From Myxococcales bacterium (lineage in GTDB: Bacteria > Myxococcota > UBA727 > VGSZ01): a stretch of DNA of 35,895 nt. The notes under the pieces were generated by a model that made no database searches, was not told where the DNA came from, and saw only the letters and a list, made by a program, of their open reading frames with translations. The stretch lies in the NCBI GenBank assembly GCA_023248635.1, contig JAHFED010000061.1:1-35895 (forward strand), given 5' to 3'. How positions within the stretch are numbered: the stretch's first letter is position 1; the number at the start of each line of letters is the position of its first letter. Shown one piece after another: positions 22,865 to 30,745 of this stretch. The translations under genes were made by a program, and so were the position numbers.

Positions 22865-24478
22865 GTGAGGAGGAAGCTCGACGTCGCGGCCCGCGATCGT
22901 CGCACCCTCGAGGTGCGTCAGCTTTTTGCCCTCCCCCACAAGAAGAACGAAGAGACCAGCTACGAGACGCGCATCTGGCTCTATTTTCCGCGCGGCTTCG
23001 GCATCTCTCCCCAAAGTTGGAGCGTCGAGGCCTTCTACCAAGACGCCCACACCTACATGCGGCTGCACGCGCCCTCTCTGCGCCTCAAAGACTTCGCCGA
23101 CCTCGAGCACCCCACCAATCCCGCCGCCATCTTGCGTCGCCAACTGCCCATGCTCGTCGAAGACGCCGCCCCCACCGCCCAGGCTCTCGACACCCTGGCA
23201 AAGACCCTGGGTGCTGAGCTCGTCGATGCCGTCACCACCACCACCCGCGCCTTGATCGCGCGCATCCACGACGTCGACGTCGCCGACGACAAGGGTGCCC
23301 TGGTCCGCGGCGTTGATGCCTGCTGCACCGATGTGTTGCGCGCCCTGGGCGCCGTGCGCCGGGTGAGGGCCAAGGCCCGGGCCTATCGAACCGTGGCGCC
23401 TTCGCTCTTGCCCGCGCTCGCCTTCGCCGAAGAATTCGCCTCCGCCGTCGTCGATGAACGCTTGGCCGAATTGGCTCACGTCGTCGATGCCGCTCCCGCC
23501 CTGCGCGATGGATCGGGCGCCGCCGTCAAGATGAGACTCAACGTCGCCCGCGCCGCCGAAGCCGTGCACCGTCGACGTCGGGAGCAGGGCTTTCCCATCC
23601 CTTCGGGGTCGCTGGGCGCCAATCTCGAGCACGACGCTCGCAGCAGCGGGCGGAGCAACGAGTACTTCACCTACCGACTCGGGGTGCTCAAAAAGGAGAT
23701 GCAGCGCGCGCTCTATGTCGACACGCGCGCCAACAAGAGCGATCCCTTCTGGCGCAACAGCGCCGCTGCCGTCGCCGCTGGTCTGGCTGCCACCTGGGCC
23801 CTGCTCGCGCAGGTGCAGCTCTTCTCTGGTGGTTTGTCGTCGTCGCAATCGGTGCTGCTCTTTGCGGCGGCCGTGTTTGCGTACATCTTGAAGGACCGCA
23901 TGAAGGAGTGGACGCGCGCGGTACTGACTCGCAAGTTGCTCAAGTGGGACCACAACGAACGCATCGTCGGCGACGCCCTCTCTTGTGCGGGCCTCGGCAA
24001 AATCGGCGGACGGGCGGCCGAGATCGCGCGTTGGGTGAAGGACACCGAGGTGCCCAAGCCCATTGCCGGCCTGCGCCAGAGCGTGCGCACCGTGCGCGGC
24101 GTCGCCGACCTCGAGCACATTCTCTTGGTGCACCGTCGCGTCACCTTCGAGGCCGATCAGACCCCGGTGCCCGAAGGCTTCGGCGTGCAAGAGCTCTTTC
24201 GCTTGTCCCTCGACGAAATCCTCAAGAGGCTTGACGACCCCGTCGACGACGTCGCCTACTATGAGCCTGAGACGGGCAGCTTCGCGCGCGCCGAGATGCC
24301 GCGCGTCTATCACTTGAATCTCATCGCCGAGGCCACCGAGGAAAAAAGCGGCGACCAGGTGACGGCCCGTTTCCGCGTCGTCGTCAACCAGCAAGGGATC
24401 GTGCACATCGATCGCGTCCTCGAGCGCGCGACCAACCGAGAAGCCCAGCCGCCCCTGGTGGAGCAAGCAGCGGAGTAG
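22865..24478 (+). CDS. Large two-TM protein of unknown function
   Basis: About 537 residues from a GTG at 22865, eight bases after the sensor stop and preceded by GAGGGA. An upstream in-frame ATG at 22805 lies within the sensor gene and is less likely. I do not recognise a family. The N-terminal half is helical and cytoplasmic-looking (VRQLFALPHKKNEETSYETR, then IWLYFPRGFGISP). Two hydrophobic segments follow at about 299-320 and 327-342, then a basic loop (KDRMKEWTRAVLTRKL). The C-terminal region reads as mostly beta (RVYHLNLIAEATEE...VTARFRVVVNQQGIVHIDRV). It is followed by moxR after 40 bases, so it is probably in the same transcript. Confidence 0.72.
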   Translation: MRRKLDVAARDRRTLEVRQLFALPHKKNEETSYETRIWLYFPRGFGISPQSWSVEAFYQDAHTYMRLHAPSLRLKDFADLEHPTNPAAILRRQLPMLVEDAAPTAQALDTLAKTLGAELVDAVTTTTRALIARIHDVDVADDKGALVRGVDACCTDVLRALGAVRRVRAKARAYRTVAPSLLPALAFAEEFASAVVDERLAELAHVVDAAPALRDGSGAAVKMRLNVARAAEAVHRRRREQGFPIPSGSLGANLEHDARSSGRSNEYFTYRLGVLKKEMQRALYVDTRANKSDPFWRNSAAAVAAGLAATWALLAQVQLFSGGLSSSQSVLLFAAAVFAYILKDRMKEWTRAVLTRKLLKWDHNERIVGDALSCAGLGKIGGRAAEIARWVKDTEVPKPIAGLRQSVRTVRGVADLEHILLVHRRVTFEADQTPVPEGFGVQELFRLSLDEILKRLDDPVDDVAYYEPETGSFARAEMPRVYHLNLIAEATEEKSGDQVTARFRVVVNQQGIVHIDRVLERATNREAQPPLVEQAAE

Positions 24479-24517
24479 CGCCTTGCGGACGACGTCGTCG
24501 ACGGACACACTGCCCCC

Positions 24518-25357
24518 ATGTCCGATCAGACTTTTCAGGGCACCGCTGGCTACCTTGCTTCGGCCGATCTGCGCGACGCCGTCAACGTCGCCGTCGCCCT
24601 CGAGAAACCGCTCTTGCTCAAGGGTGAGCCCGGCACCGGCAAGACCCGCCTCGCCGAAGCCGTCGCCGAATCCCTCCGGCTCTCGTTGCTCTCGTGGAAC
24701 ATCAAGTCGACGTCGAAGGCCCGCGATGGCCTCTACGTCTACGACACCATCGCCCGCCTCAACGATGCCCGCTTCGGCGACGGCGACATCAGAGACATTC
24801 GACGCTACATCAAATACGGACCACTGGGCAGGTCATTACTGTCAGACGAGCGCGTGGTGCTGCTGATCGACGAGGTCGACAAGGCCGATCTCGAGTTTCC
24901 CAACGACCTGCTGCACGAGCTCGATCGCATGTCCTTCTCCGTCGACGAAACCGGCGAGAGCCACACGGCCAAGAAGCGCCCAGTGGTCATCATCACCTCC
25001 AACAACGAAAAAGAGCTCCCCGACGCCTTCCTGCGGCGTTGTGTTTTTCATTACATTACATTTCCCGACGAATCCCAGATGCGCCAGATTGTAGCGGTTC
25101 ACCACCCCCAGCTCGAAGAGAAGCTGTTATCGACAGCGTTGACGCGATTTTATTGGCTTCGCAAGCAACCCGATCTGCGCAAACGTCCCAGCACCTCCGA
25201 GCTCATCGATTGGATCGCCGCGCTGAAGCACACCGGCGTTGCCGTCGAGAAAATCGCCGGTGAGATCCCCTTCATAGGCCTGCTCCTCAAGAAGGAGTCC
25301 GACGTGCAACAGCTCATCAATATGCGCGACAACACCACTCGCGGATTAAAGATGTAG
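24518..25357 (+). CDS. MoxR-family AAA+ ATPase
   Basis: AAA+ chaperone-like ATPase of 279 residues. Walker A GEPGTGKT is at 36-43, Walker B VVLLIDEVDKAD at about 113-124, sensor 1 IITSNNEKELPDAFLRR at about 158-174 with the arginine finger, and an alpha-helical lid after that. MoxR proteins typically remodel or load metal into partners presented by a VWA-domain protein; the next gene (35 bases on) is such a protein. In the region about 25040-25160 the codons are AT-richer than the surroundings, but the protein stays family-like. The CoxD-type length suits the CoxE-like partner. Confidence 0.92.
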   Translation: MSDQTFQGTAGYLASADLRDAVNVAVALEKPLLLKGEPGTGKTRLAEAVAESLRLSLLSWNIKSTSKARDGLYVYDTIARLNDARFGDGDIRDIRRYIKYGPLGRSLLSDERVVLLIDEVDKADLEFPNDLLHELDRMSFSVDETGESHTAKKRPVVIITSNNEKELPDAFLRRCVFHYITFPDESQMRQIVAVHHPQLEEKLLSTALTRFYWLRKQPDLRKRPSTSELIDWIAALKHTGVAVEKIAGEIPFIGLLLKKESDVQQLINMRDNTTRGLKM

Positions 25358-25391
25358 TGTTGATGATTGTGACTTCGACGACGAAGGATCT

Positions 25392-26576
25392 ATGTTTCTG
25401 TCTTTCTTTCACCAGCTGCGTGCTCACGGCATCAAGGTGTCGACGACGGAGTGGCTAACGCTCGTGGCGGCACTGGTGCGCGGGTTCGATCGCGCGAGCT
25501 TGCAGACCTTCTACAATTTGTCCCGCGCGCTGCTGGTGAAGCGCGAGGGCCAATACGACGCCTTCGACCGCGCCTTCGCTATGGCCTTCGGGAGCGTCGA
25601 GAGCACCATCGAGATCTCAGACGAGCTGCTCTCGTGGTTGAGCGAGCCCATCCCCCTGCGCGAGCTCAGCGAAGAGGAAAAAGCGCTGATGACGGCGATG
25701 GACCTCGAGACCTTGCGAGAGGAGCTCCAAAAGCGCCTGCAGGAACAGAAGGAGCGCCACGACGGCGGCAACCGCTTCATCGGCACCGGCGGCACCTCAC
25801 CCTTTGGTCAGGGCGGCCAGAATCCCCAGGGCGTGCGCATCGGCACCGCTGGGGGTGGTGGACGAACAGCCGTCGGCGTCGCCTCCGAACGGCGTTTCCA
25901 GAATCTGCGCAGCGATCGCGTGCTCGACACCCGTCAGATCGGCGTCGCCCTGCGCAAGCTGCGCAAGCTGGCCCGAGACACCGGCCCCGAGGAGCTCGAC
26001 CTCGACGCCAGCATCGACCGCTCGGGCAAGACCGCCGACATCGAGTTGGTCTTTGCGCCGCCGAAAAAAAACCGCGTGAAGCTGCTGCTGCTCATGGACG
26101 TCGGCGGCTCGATGGATCCCTTCGCCCAACTCTCCGAGCAGCTTTTTTCGGCGGCCCACCATTCCTCGCATTTCAGTGCGTTCAAAAGCTATTATTTTCA
26201 CAACTGTGTTTACGAAAAACTCTACACCAACATCGAGCGCTACGAAGGCATCCCCACCCGCGACGTCCTCGCTGCCATCGATCGCAGCTGGAGCGTCGTC
26301 TTCGTCGGCGATGCCTGGATGTCGCCCTATGAATTGACCCAGGACGGCAGCTATTTTTCCTATTCCCAGCCCCGCACGGCCGGCCTCGATTGGCTCAAGC
26401 GCTTCGCCGAAAAGACCAAGGCCCAGGCCTGGATGAACCCCGAGCACCAGCTCATTTGGAACGCGCCGACGGTGAAGGCGATTCGCCACGTCTTTCCCAT
26501 GTTCGAGCTCACCCTCGATGGCCTCGACAAAGCCGTCGACCACCTGCGCGGCGCCCGGCCCGTCAGCCCCGGGTGA
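25392..26576 (+). CDS. VWA/CoxE-type protein, MoxR partner
   Basis: A 394-residue protein of the CoxE/VWA group. The N-terminal helical part (about 1-120) reads MFLSFFHQLRAHGIKVSTTE and WLTLVAALVRGF, as in CoxE-like proteins. A Gly-rich linker (about 125-165) follows. A MIDAS-type site D236-x-G-x-S240 is within LLLLMDVGGSMDP, with later conserved-looking YYFHNCVYEKLYT and VVFVGDAWMSPYEL. It would present a metal-dependent binding surface to a client protein processed by MoxR. There is no signal peptide or TM, so both are cytoplasmic. The client could be the adjacent M48 peptidase or the two-TM protein; this is inference. Confidence 0.9.
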   Translation: MFLSFFHQLRAHGIKVSTTEWLTLVAALVRGFDRASLQTFYNLSRALLVKREGQYDAFDRAFAMAFGSVESTIEISDELLSWLSEPIPLRELSEEEKALMTAMDLETLREELQKRLQEQKERHDGGNRFIGTGGTSPFGQGGQNPQGVRIGTAGGGGRTAVGVASERRFQNLRSDRVLDTRQIGVALRKLRKLARDTGPEELDLDASIDRSGKTADIELVFAPPKKNRVKLLLLMDVGGSMDPFAQLSEQLFSAAHHSSHFSAFKSYYFHNCVYEKLYTNIERYEGIPTRDVLAAIDRSWSVVFVGDAWMSPYELTQDGSYFSYSQPRTAGLDWLKRFAEKTKAQAWMNPEHQLIWNAPTVKAIRHVFPMFELTLDGLDKAVDHLRGARPVSPG

Positions 26577-26668
26577 CGTCGAGCCTGATCCGCAGTGATG
26601 CGGGCGTGTGTGCGGCGAATGTCGTCGAGCGTTGGCTGCGCTAGGACCGAGGCTCGCCCGGAGTCTCC

Positions 26669-27883
26669 ATGTTGCCGTCTCGACTCGACAGCCTGCGGTT
26701 CAAGTTCGAGCGCAACCTCGCCCAACGTTTGTTGAAAGATCCGCGGGTGCAGGCGGCGTCCAACCCGGGCGCGAGCAAGCTCAACTTCACCTCGCGGGCG
26801 CGCAGCCTTCTAGGCAACGCGGTGAAAATTACGCCGGGGCTCATCCCCGACCTCTACCAGCTGTACCAGCAGTGTTTGCACATGGTCGGCGGCGGCCTCG
26901 AAGGCGATCTCTTCATCCAACAACAGAGCGACTACAACGCGTCGGTCTGCGCCATCGGCCAGCGCTTCGACATCGTCATCTCCTCGGCCATCATCAAGGA
27001 CTTTTCTCGCACCGAGGTCGCCTTCGTGATCGGCCACGAGCTCGGGCACGTCATGTTCGAGCACATGCAGATCCCGGTGCGGGCCATCCTCGCGGCCGAG
27101 ACTGGGGTGAGCTACCTCCTCGCCCAAGATCTCTTTCAATGGTCACGGGCTTCGGAGATCTCAGCGGATCGCGTGGGCCTGCTGTGCAGCGGCGACCTTT
27201 CGTCGGCGGCGTCGGGTTTCTTCAAGCTCTCGAGCGGACTCTCGGTGGATCGCATCGACGCCGTCATCCAGTCCTTTCAGCAGCAATTCGACGCCATCCA
27301 GCGTTTGGCGACGTCGACCTACGATCCCCGGGCTTGGATCGGCACCCACCCCCTGGTGCCCATTCGCTTCAAGGGACTCGAGCTCATCGCCCTCGACATC
27401 TTGGCCCTGCGTCACCGCCAAGGAGCCGGGGCCAAGGGCTTCGAAGCCGTCGACGATCTCATCGCTGAAGTGCTGCAAAGCACCGAGCCAGTGTCGGTGA
27501 CGACGTTGTTGAAGAACCGCGACGAGCTGGCGCGCTTCGTCCTCGTCCTCGTCTACGTCGCCGTCGCCGACAAGGCGCTGGTGCACGAAGAAGAAGAATT
27601 CGTGCTCTCGGTGTTGGCGGAATCCGAAATGGAAATCGGTGTGAGTCAGCTCTTGCACGCCGCCAAGACCGACCCCGCCGAGATCCGCCGCACCGCGGTG
27701 GCCGAGCTGCGCACCGGGCCCCGCTTGCCCACCGAGACGGCCACCAAGGTGTTGCAGCTCGCCCACGCCCTCGCCTTCATCGACGGACCCCTGGCGCCCG
27801 AAGAAGTCAGAGCCCTGTCCGACGTCGGCGCCGCCCTCGGTTGCGAAGCCGCCGCCGTCGCCAAGATCCTCGCGAGCCGCTGA
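26669..27883 (+). CDS. M48-family metallopeptidase with TerB-like C-terminus
   Basis: Zinc peptidase of 404 residues. HELGH at 123-127 supplies two ligands and the catalytic Glu. E163 in SEISADRVG is the third ligand, as in M48 enzymes. A C-terminal helical region (about 283-404), reading RFVLVLVYVAVADKALVHEE and later LAHALAFIDGPLAPEEVRAL, has the repeated 'D..L...E...' pattern of TerB-like domains. No TM helix is obvious, unlike HtpX, so it may be soluble or peripheral. It is 92 bases after the VWA gene, on the same strand. It could be a protease whose client access depends on MoxR/VWA; the link is positional. Confidence 0.87.
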   Translation: MLPSRLDSLRFKFERNLAQRLLKDPRVQAASNPGASKLNFTSRARSLLGNAVKITPGLIPDLYQLYQQCLHMVGGGLEGDLFIQQQSDYNASVCAIGQRFDIVISSAIIKDFSRTEVAFVIGHELGHVMFEHMQIPVRAILAAETGVSYLLAQDLFQWSRASEISADRVGLLCSGDLSSAASGFFKLSSGLSVDRIDAVIQSFQQQFDAIQRLATSTYDPRAWIGTHPLVPIRFKGLELIALDILALRHRQGAGAKGFEAVDDLIAEVLQSTEPVSVTTLLKNRDELARFVLVLVYVAVADKALVHEEEEFVLSVLAESEMEIGVSQLLHAAKTDPAEIRRTAVAELRTGPRLPTETATKVLQLAHALAFIDGPLAPEEVRALSDVGAALGCEAAAVAKILASR

Positions 27884-27886
27884 CTG

Positions 27887-28099
27887 ATCCCGCGTCCGCT
27901 TGATGTTCGACCGCGTTCTGAATTGGAAAGACGCGGGATGATGCGCGTGAAGCGCGCCCGCGGAACGCGGAGTTGGTGGGGGGCCCCGCGTCCGGCTCCG
28001 CCGGCGCGGGGGGAGGTCTGCACCAGACCTCCCAGAAGAGCATCCCCGAGGGAGATGAACGAGACCGCTCCGCGGTCGAAGTTCAGCGAGATCGGGGAT
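27887..28099 (-). repeat. Structured multi-hairpin repeat, copy B
   Basis: Full-length copy (213 bp) in minus orientation, beginning ATCCCCGATC at 28099 and ending GACGCGGGAT at 27887, three bases from the M48 stop. It is almost identical to copy A. It has a 12-base insertion (AATTCAGAACGC) in the loop of the terminal hairpin and two extra C after the GC-rich hairpin. The second hairpin is at 28011-28033. Comparison with copy A defines both ends of the element. Confidence 0.93.
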
Positions 28100-28112
28100 G
28101 AGCTGACGCGCG

Positions 28113-28225
28113 AGCGTCTTGAACCAGCAGAACTTCAAGACGCTGGCGCGGCTTGAACCTAGTCCCTGGATTCAGTTGAGTTTGCACTCAACTGAACCCA
28201 GGGATTGTGTTTCAAAGGGGGCTGC
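28113..28225. repeat. Cluster of perfect and near-perfect inverted repeats
   Basis: Three hairpins follow each other: AGCGTCTTGAA (28113-28123) with its exact complement at 28134-28144; an 18-base arm from about 28164 (CCCTGGATTCAGTTGAGT) with its complement to about 28203 and one mismatch, loop TTGC; and AGGGGGC-TGC-GCCCCCT around 28216. The region lies between the M48 and nucleotidase genes, beyond structured repeat copy B. Rich terminator potential in both directions is possible. No ORF is credible between 28100 and 28318. Confidence 0.75.
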
Positions 28226-28318
28226 GCCCCCTCCCGTCGTCGAGCAAGTCGCCGACGGGGCCCTCCCCATCCGTGGTCGCTCCGCTCCCGAAGATGCAGA
28301 TTCAACTGATCTCTGGGA

Positions 28319-29887
28319 TTAGTCGCGCAGACCGCGGTTCACGGCCGCGCGATCCAACGCGAGACCTTTTTGGCCCATGTCGCGCAGCAGACGGAAAATG
28401 GGCTCGCGCCAGTCGACGGCGGTCTCTTCGGGCTCGCGGTCTTCGAAGCGATATTTGTCGCCGCCGCGGAACATGAAGTCGTTGATGATCACCTTCACCT
28501 GCTGGGTGTCGGCGATGTCCTGGCCTTGGGCGTCGACCAAACGGGTCACCACGCGCGTGCTCGCGTGCTCGTCGTGGAAGTGGAAGGTCAGCCCGCCGAC
28601 GACGGACTCGGGGTTGCCGAGCACTTGCTTGAGCTCCGCGCCGGTCATGTCTACGACCAGCAGATAGTTATTGAATGGAAGGGCCGAGACGACGTCGCGC
28701 AAGCGCAGGGGACCCTGCTCGATGTCCTGGCGCAAGCCGCCGGCGTTGGTGAGTGCCACCTGGGCATAGGGCAGCGCTTCGAGCCAAGCGTCGACGACGA
28801 GCTGACCCAAGGATCCATCGCGGCCGCGGCCGAGCTTCTGCTTGTTGTCGACGAGGACTTCGCCACCGATCCGGGCCGCGCTCTCTTCGGCCTGGTCCAC
28901 GATTTCCTTCAGCCGGGCATCAAAGACCAAGGGAGCAGCGTCGATGGGTCGCTCCACCTGCACGATTTTTTGCTGGTGCGAGACGAGAGCGCCGGCGTCG
29001 AAGCTGAGGTCGAGGCGACAGAAGCTCCGCAAATAAGGACCGGCGTTGCAAATGATGACGTCGTCGTCGGCGTCGGCGTTGTCGTTGTCGGCGATGACGA
29101 TGCCGCTGCGGTGCTCGTGTCCGGCGGCCAGCGCGCGCACGTGGTGAGCCCGCAGGATCGGCACCAGCGGCTCGAGGGCGGAAATGGCATCGTGGGCGAT
29201 GACGACGACGACGTCGGGCTTGTTGGCCTCGAGCTCCGGCAGCCAGCGCTTCAGCGCCTTGGCGTAGGGCAGAAACTGCAAGCCCGCCATGTGCCGCACA
29301 TCCGCAGTCACGGGTGATTCGACGCAGCCAAGGCCGAGCACCCCGACCCTGATGCTGCCGCCGCCGTCGACGGGGACCTCGACGATGGTGAAGGGCTTGG
29401 CCCACGCCGGCAGCTTGCCTGTGTTGGTCTCGATCACGTTGCTCGCCAAGAAGGGAAAGCCCGCGCCCCGCTGTCGCTCCGCCAACACCCGCGTGCCGAA
29501 GTCGAACTCGTGGTTGCCGACAGCGGCGGCGGAGTAGCCCAGGTGTTTCATGGTGGCGGCCATCGGAGCGCCCTCGAGCACCGTGCTCTCGTAGGGACCG
29601 GTCCACATGTCCCCCGCCGACAGCAGCACCCATCCCGCGGCGCCCTGGTGGTAGCCCTCAGCGTGCAGCGTTGCTGCAAGGGAGTGAACTCCCCCGCGCA
29701 TCTGTCCAGCGGCCTTGTCCTTCCAGGGCAACACCCAGCCGTGCTCGTCCGCCGTGAACACGATGTGCAGATCGACGCGCCGACCCGAATCCGTCGTCGT
29801 CGCAGCCGCGCCTTTGGCCGGGACTGGGGCAGGCGTGCTGCAGCCAGCCAGAAAGACCACAGCCAAGACCAGGAGAGCGGCGCGCAT
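28319..29887 (-). CDS. 5'-nucleotidase/UshA-like metallophosphatase lipoprotein
   Basis: Predicted lipoprotein (lipobox LAGC at 13-16) of 522 residues with the two-domain layout of UshA/CpdB-type enzymes, which release phosphate from nucleotides outside the cytoplasm. Metal-binding motifs are TADEHG (45-50, in place of the usual NDxHG), GDMWTG (92-97), GNHEFDFG (124-131), AHD (231-233) and GHEH (256-259). The C-terminal 5'-nucleotidase domain has LVVDAWLEALPYAQVALTNA with GGLRQDIEQGPLRLRDVVSA and ALPFNNYLLVV. The D-x-H variant (Asp in TAD) keeps likely metal ligands. It starts 11 bases after the trmB stop on the minus strand, so the two are probably cotranscribed. Confidence 0.9.
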   Translation of the reverse strand: MRAALLVLAVVFLAGCSTPAPVPAKGAAATTTDSGRRVDLHIVFTADEHGWVLPWKDKAAGQMRGGVHSLAATLHAEGYHQGAAGWVLLSAGDMWTGPYESTVLEGAPMAATMKHLGYSAAAVGNHEFDFGTRVLAERQRGAGFPFLASNVIETNTGKLPAWAKPFTIVEVPVDGGGSIRVGVLGLGCVESPVTADVRHMAGLQFLPYAKALKRWLPELEANKPDVVVVIAHDAISALEPLVPILRAHHVRALAAGHEHRSGIVIADNDNADADDDVIICNAGPYLRSFCRLDLSFDAGALVSHQQKIVQVERPIDAAPLVFDARLKEIVDQAEESAARIGGEVLVDNKQKLGRGRDGSLGQLVVDAWLEALPYAQVALTNAGGLRQDIEQGPLRLRDVVSALPFNNYLLVVDMTGAELKQVLGNPESVVGGLTFHFHDEHASTRVVTRLVDAQGQDIADTQQVKVIINDFMFRGGDKYRFEDREPEETAVDWREPIFRLLRDMGQKGLALDRAAVNRGLRD

Positions 29888-29898
29888 GGGGCTGGTTT

Positions 29899-30627
29899 CT
29901 ACGACGTTCGTTCAACGACGGCGCGAAAGATGGGTACTCCGTCGCTGCGGCAGCGTTTCTCGCGGTGCGACGACGCCTGCAGCGGCTTCTTGCGGGCGAG
30001 GCGAAAGGGACCAGCGGGGTTTTTGAGGGTGGCGCCCTCGATCTGGGCTTCGAGCCGGACCAGATACTCCTCGAGCAGGGATGCGACGTCGGTCTGGATC
30101 AAGATCGTGCCCCCCACGCGCAGTCGCGACGCCAGCAGCCGAGCGAAAGTATCGCTCAAGATTCGACGTTTTTGATGCTTACTCTTCCACCACGGATCTG
30201 GAAAATTCAAAACAATCAAGCTCAACGACGACGGCGCAAAAAGAGCGCCAAACAAGAGCCAGGCATTGCCGTGCAGTGCGCGGACATTTGGATACAGTCC
30301 CTGCTGCTGTTTCTTCCACACCGCGCGGGGCCACCGGCCCTTCCATTCGATGCCGACGATGTCGTGATCGCTGACTTCGGCGGCCCGCTCGAGCAGAAAA
30401 TGCGGACGACCAAAGCCAAGCTCGCACTCCAGCGGTGCCGTTCGACCAAACACCGTCGCCCACGATGGCGGCGCGGGCCAGATCGTGGGCAAGACCCGCG
30501 GAAAGCCACGCAGATCCCCTGCGTCGCCGACGTCGCGGTCGTCTTCTTCTTCGTCGATCGGGTCGCTCGCCCGATCGGCATCGATGGCGGTCTGCGCAGA
30601 ATCGAAGGCGGGATCGGCGGCGGGCAC
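29899..30627 (-). CDS. trmB: tRNA (guanine-N7)-methyltransferase TrmB
   Basis: SAM-dependent methyltransferase forming m7G46 in the tRNA variable loop. From a GTG at 30627 (242 residues) the SAM-binding ELGFG is at 69-73 and VGIEWKGRW follows. The signature NFPDPWWKSKHQKRR is at 141-155. The first 60 residues are an acidic, Asp-rich extension not seen in typical TrmB, so the true start may be internal; no better Met codon is visible before the core. It diverges from radA1. Its position next to a nucleotidase lipoprotein has no obvious meaning. Confidence 0.92.
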   Translation of the reverse strand: MPAADPAFDSAQTAIDADRASDPIDEEEDDRDVGDAGDLRGFPRVLPTIWPAPPSWATVFGRTAPLECELGFGRPHFLLERAAEVSDHDIVGIEWKGRWPRAVWKKQQQGLYPNVRALHGNAWLLFGALFAPSSLSLIVLNFPDPWWKSKHQKRRILSDTFARLLASRLRVGGTILIQTDVASLLEEYLVRLEAQIEGATLKNPAGPFRLARKKPLQASSHREKRCRSDGVPIFRAVVERTS

Positions 30628-30745
30628 AATGCTCTTCTAGAGCCTTTTCGACCTCTTGCGCAGCCGCCGCTGTCGACGTCACCGCGAGGCTGTTGCGCGC
30701 TGCGCCAAGCGAGAGATAGGGCTGCGGGGTCGGGGAGGTGCTGCC

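Noticed and set aside
19636..22905. Minus-strand reading frame of about 1089 codons over the adaptor, ABC and sensor genes
   Set aside because: Open only because of high GC; the translation has no recognisable domain and the plus-strand genes carry intact motifs.
24780..25170. Recent horizontal transfer of part of moxR because of AT-rich codons
   Set aside because: The protein remains MoxR-like across the patch, and similar AT-rich stretches occur in the desaturase and trmB where aromatic residues cluster; composition alone is too weak.
30656..30745. RadA1 extension upstream to 30656
   Set aside because: The 30 extra residues are Arg-rich and unlike RadA; the zinc finger begins close to the ATG at 30746, which has a good ribosome-binding site.
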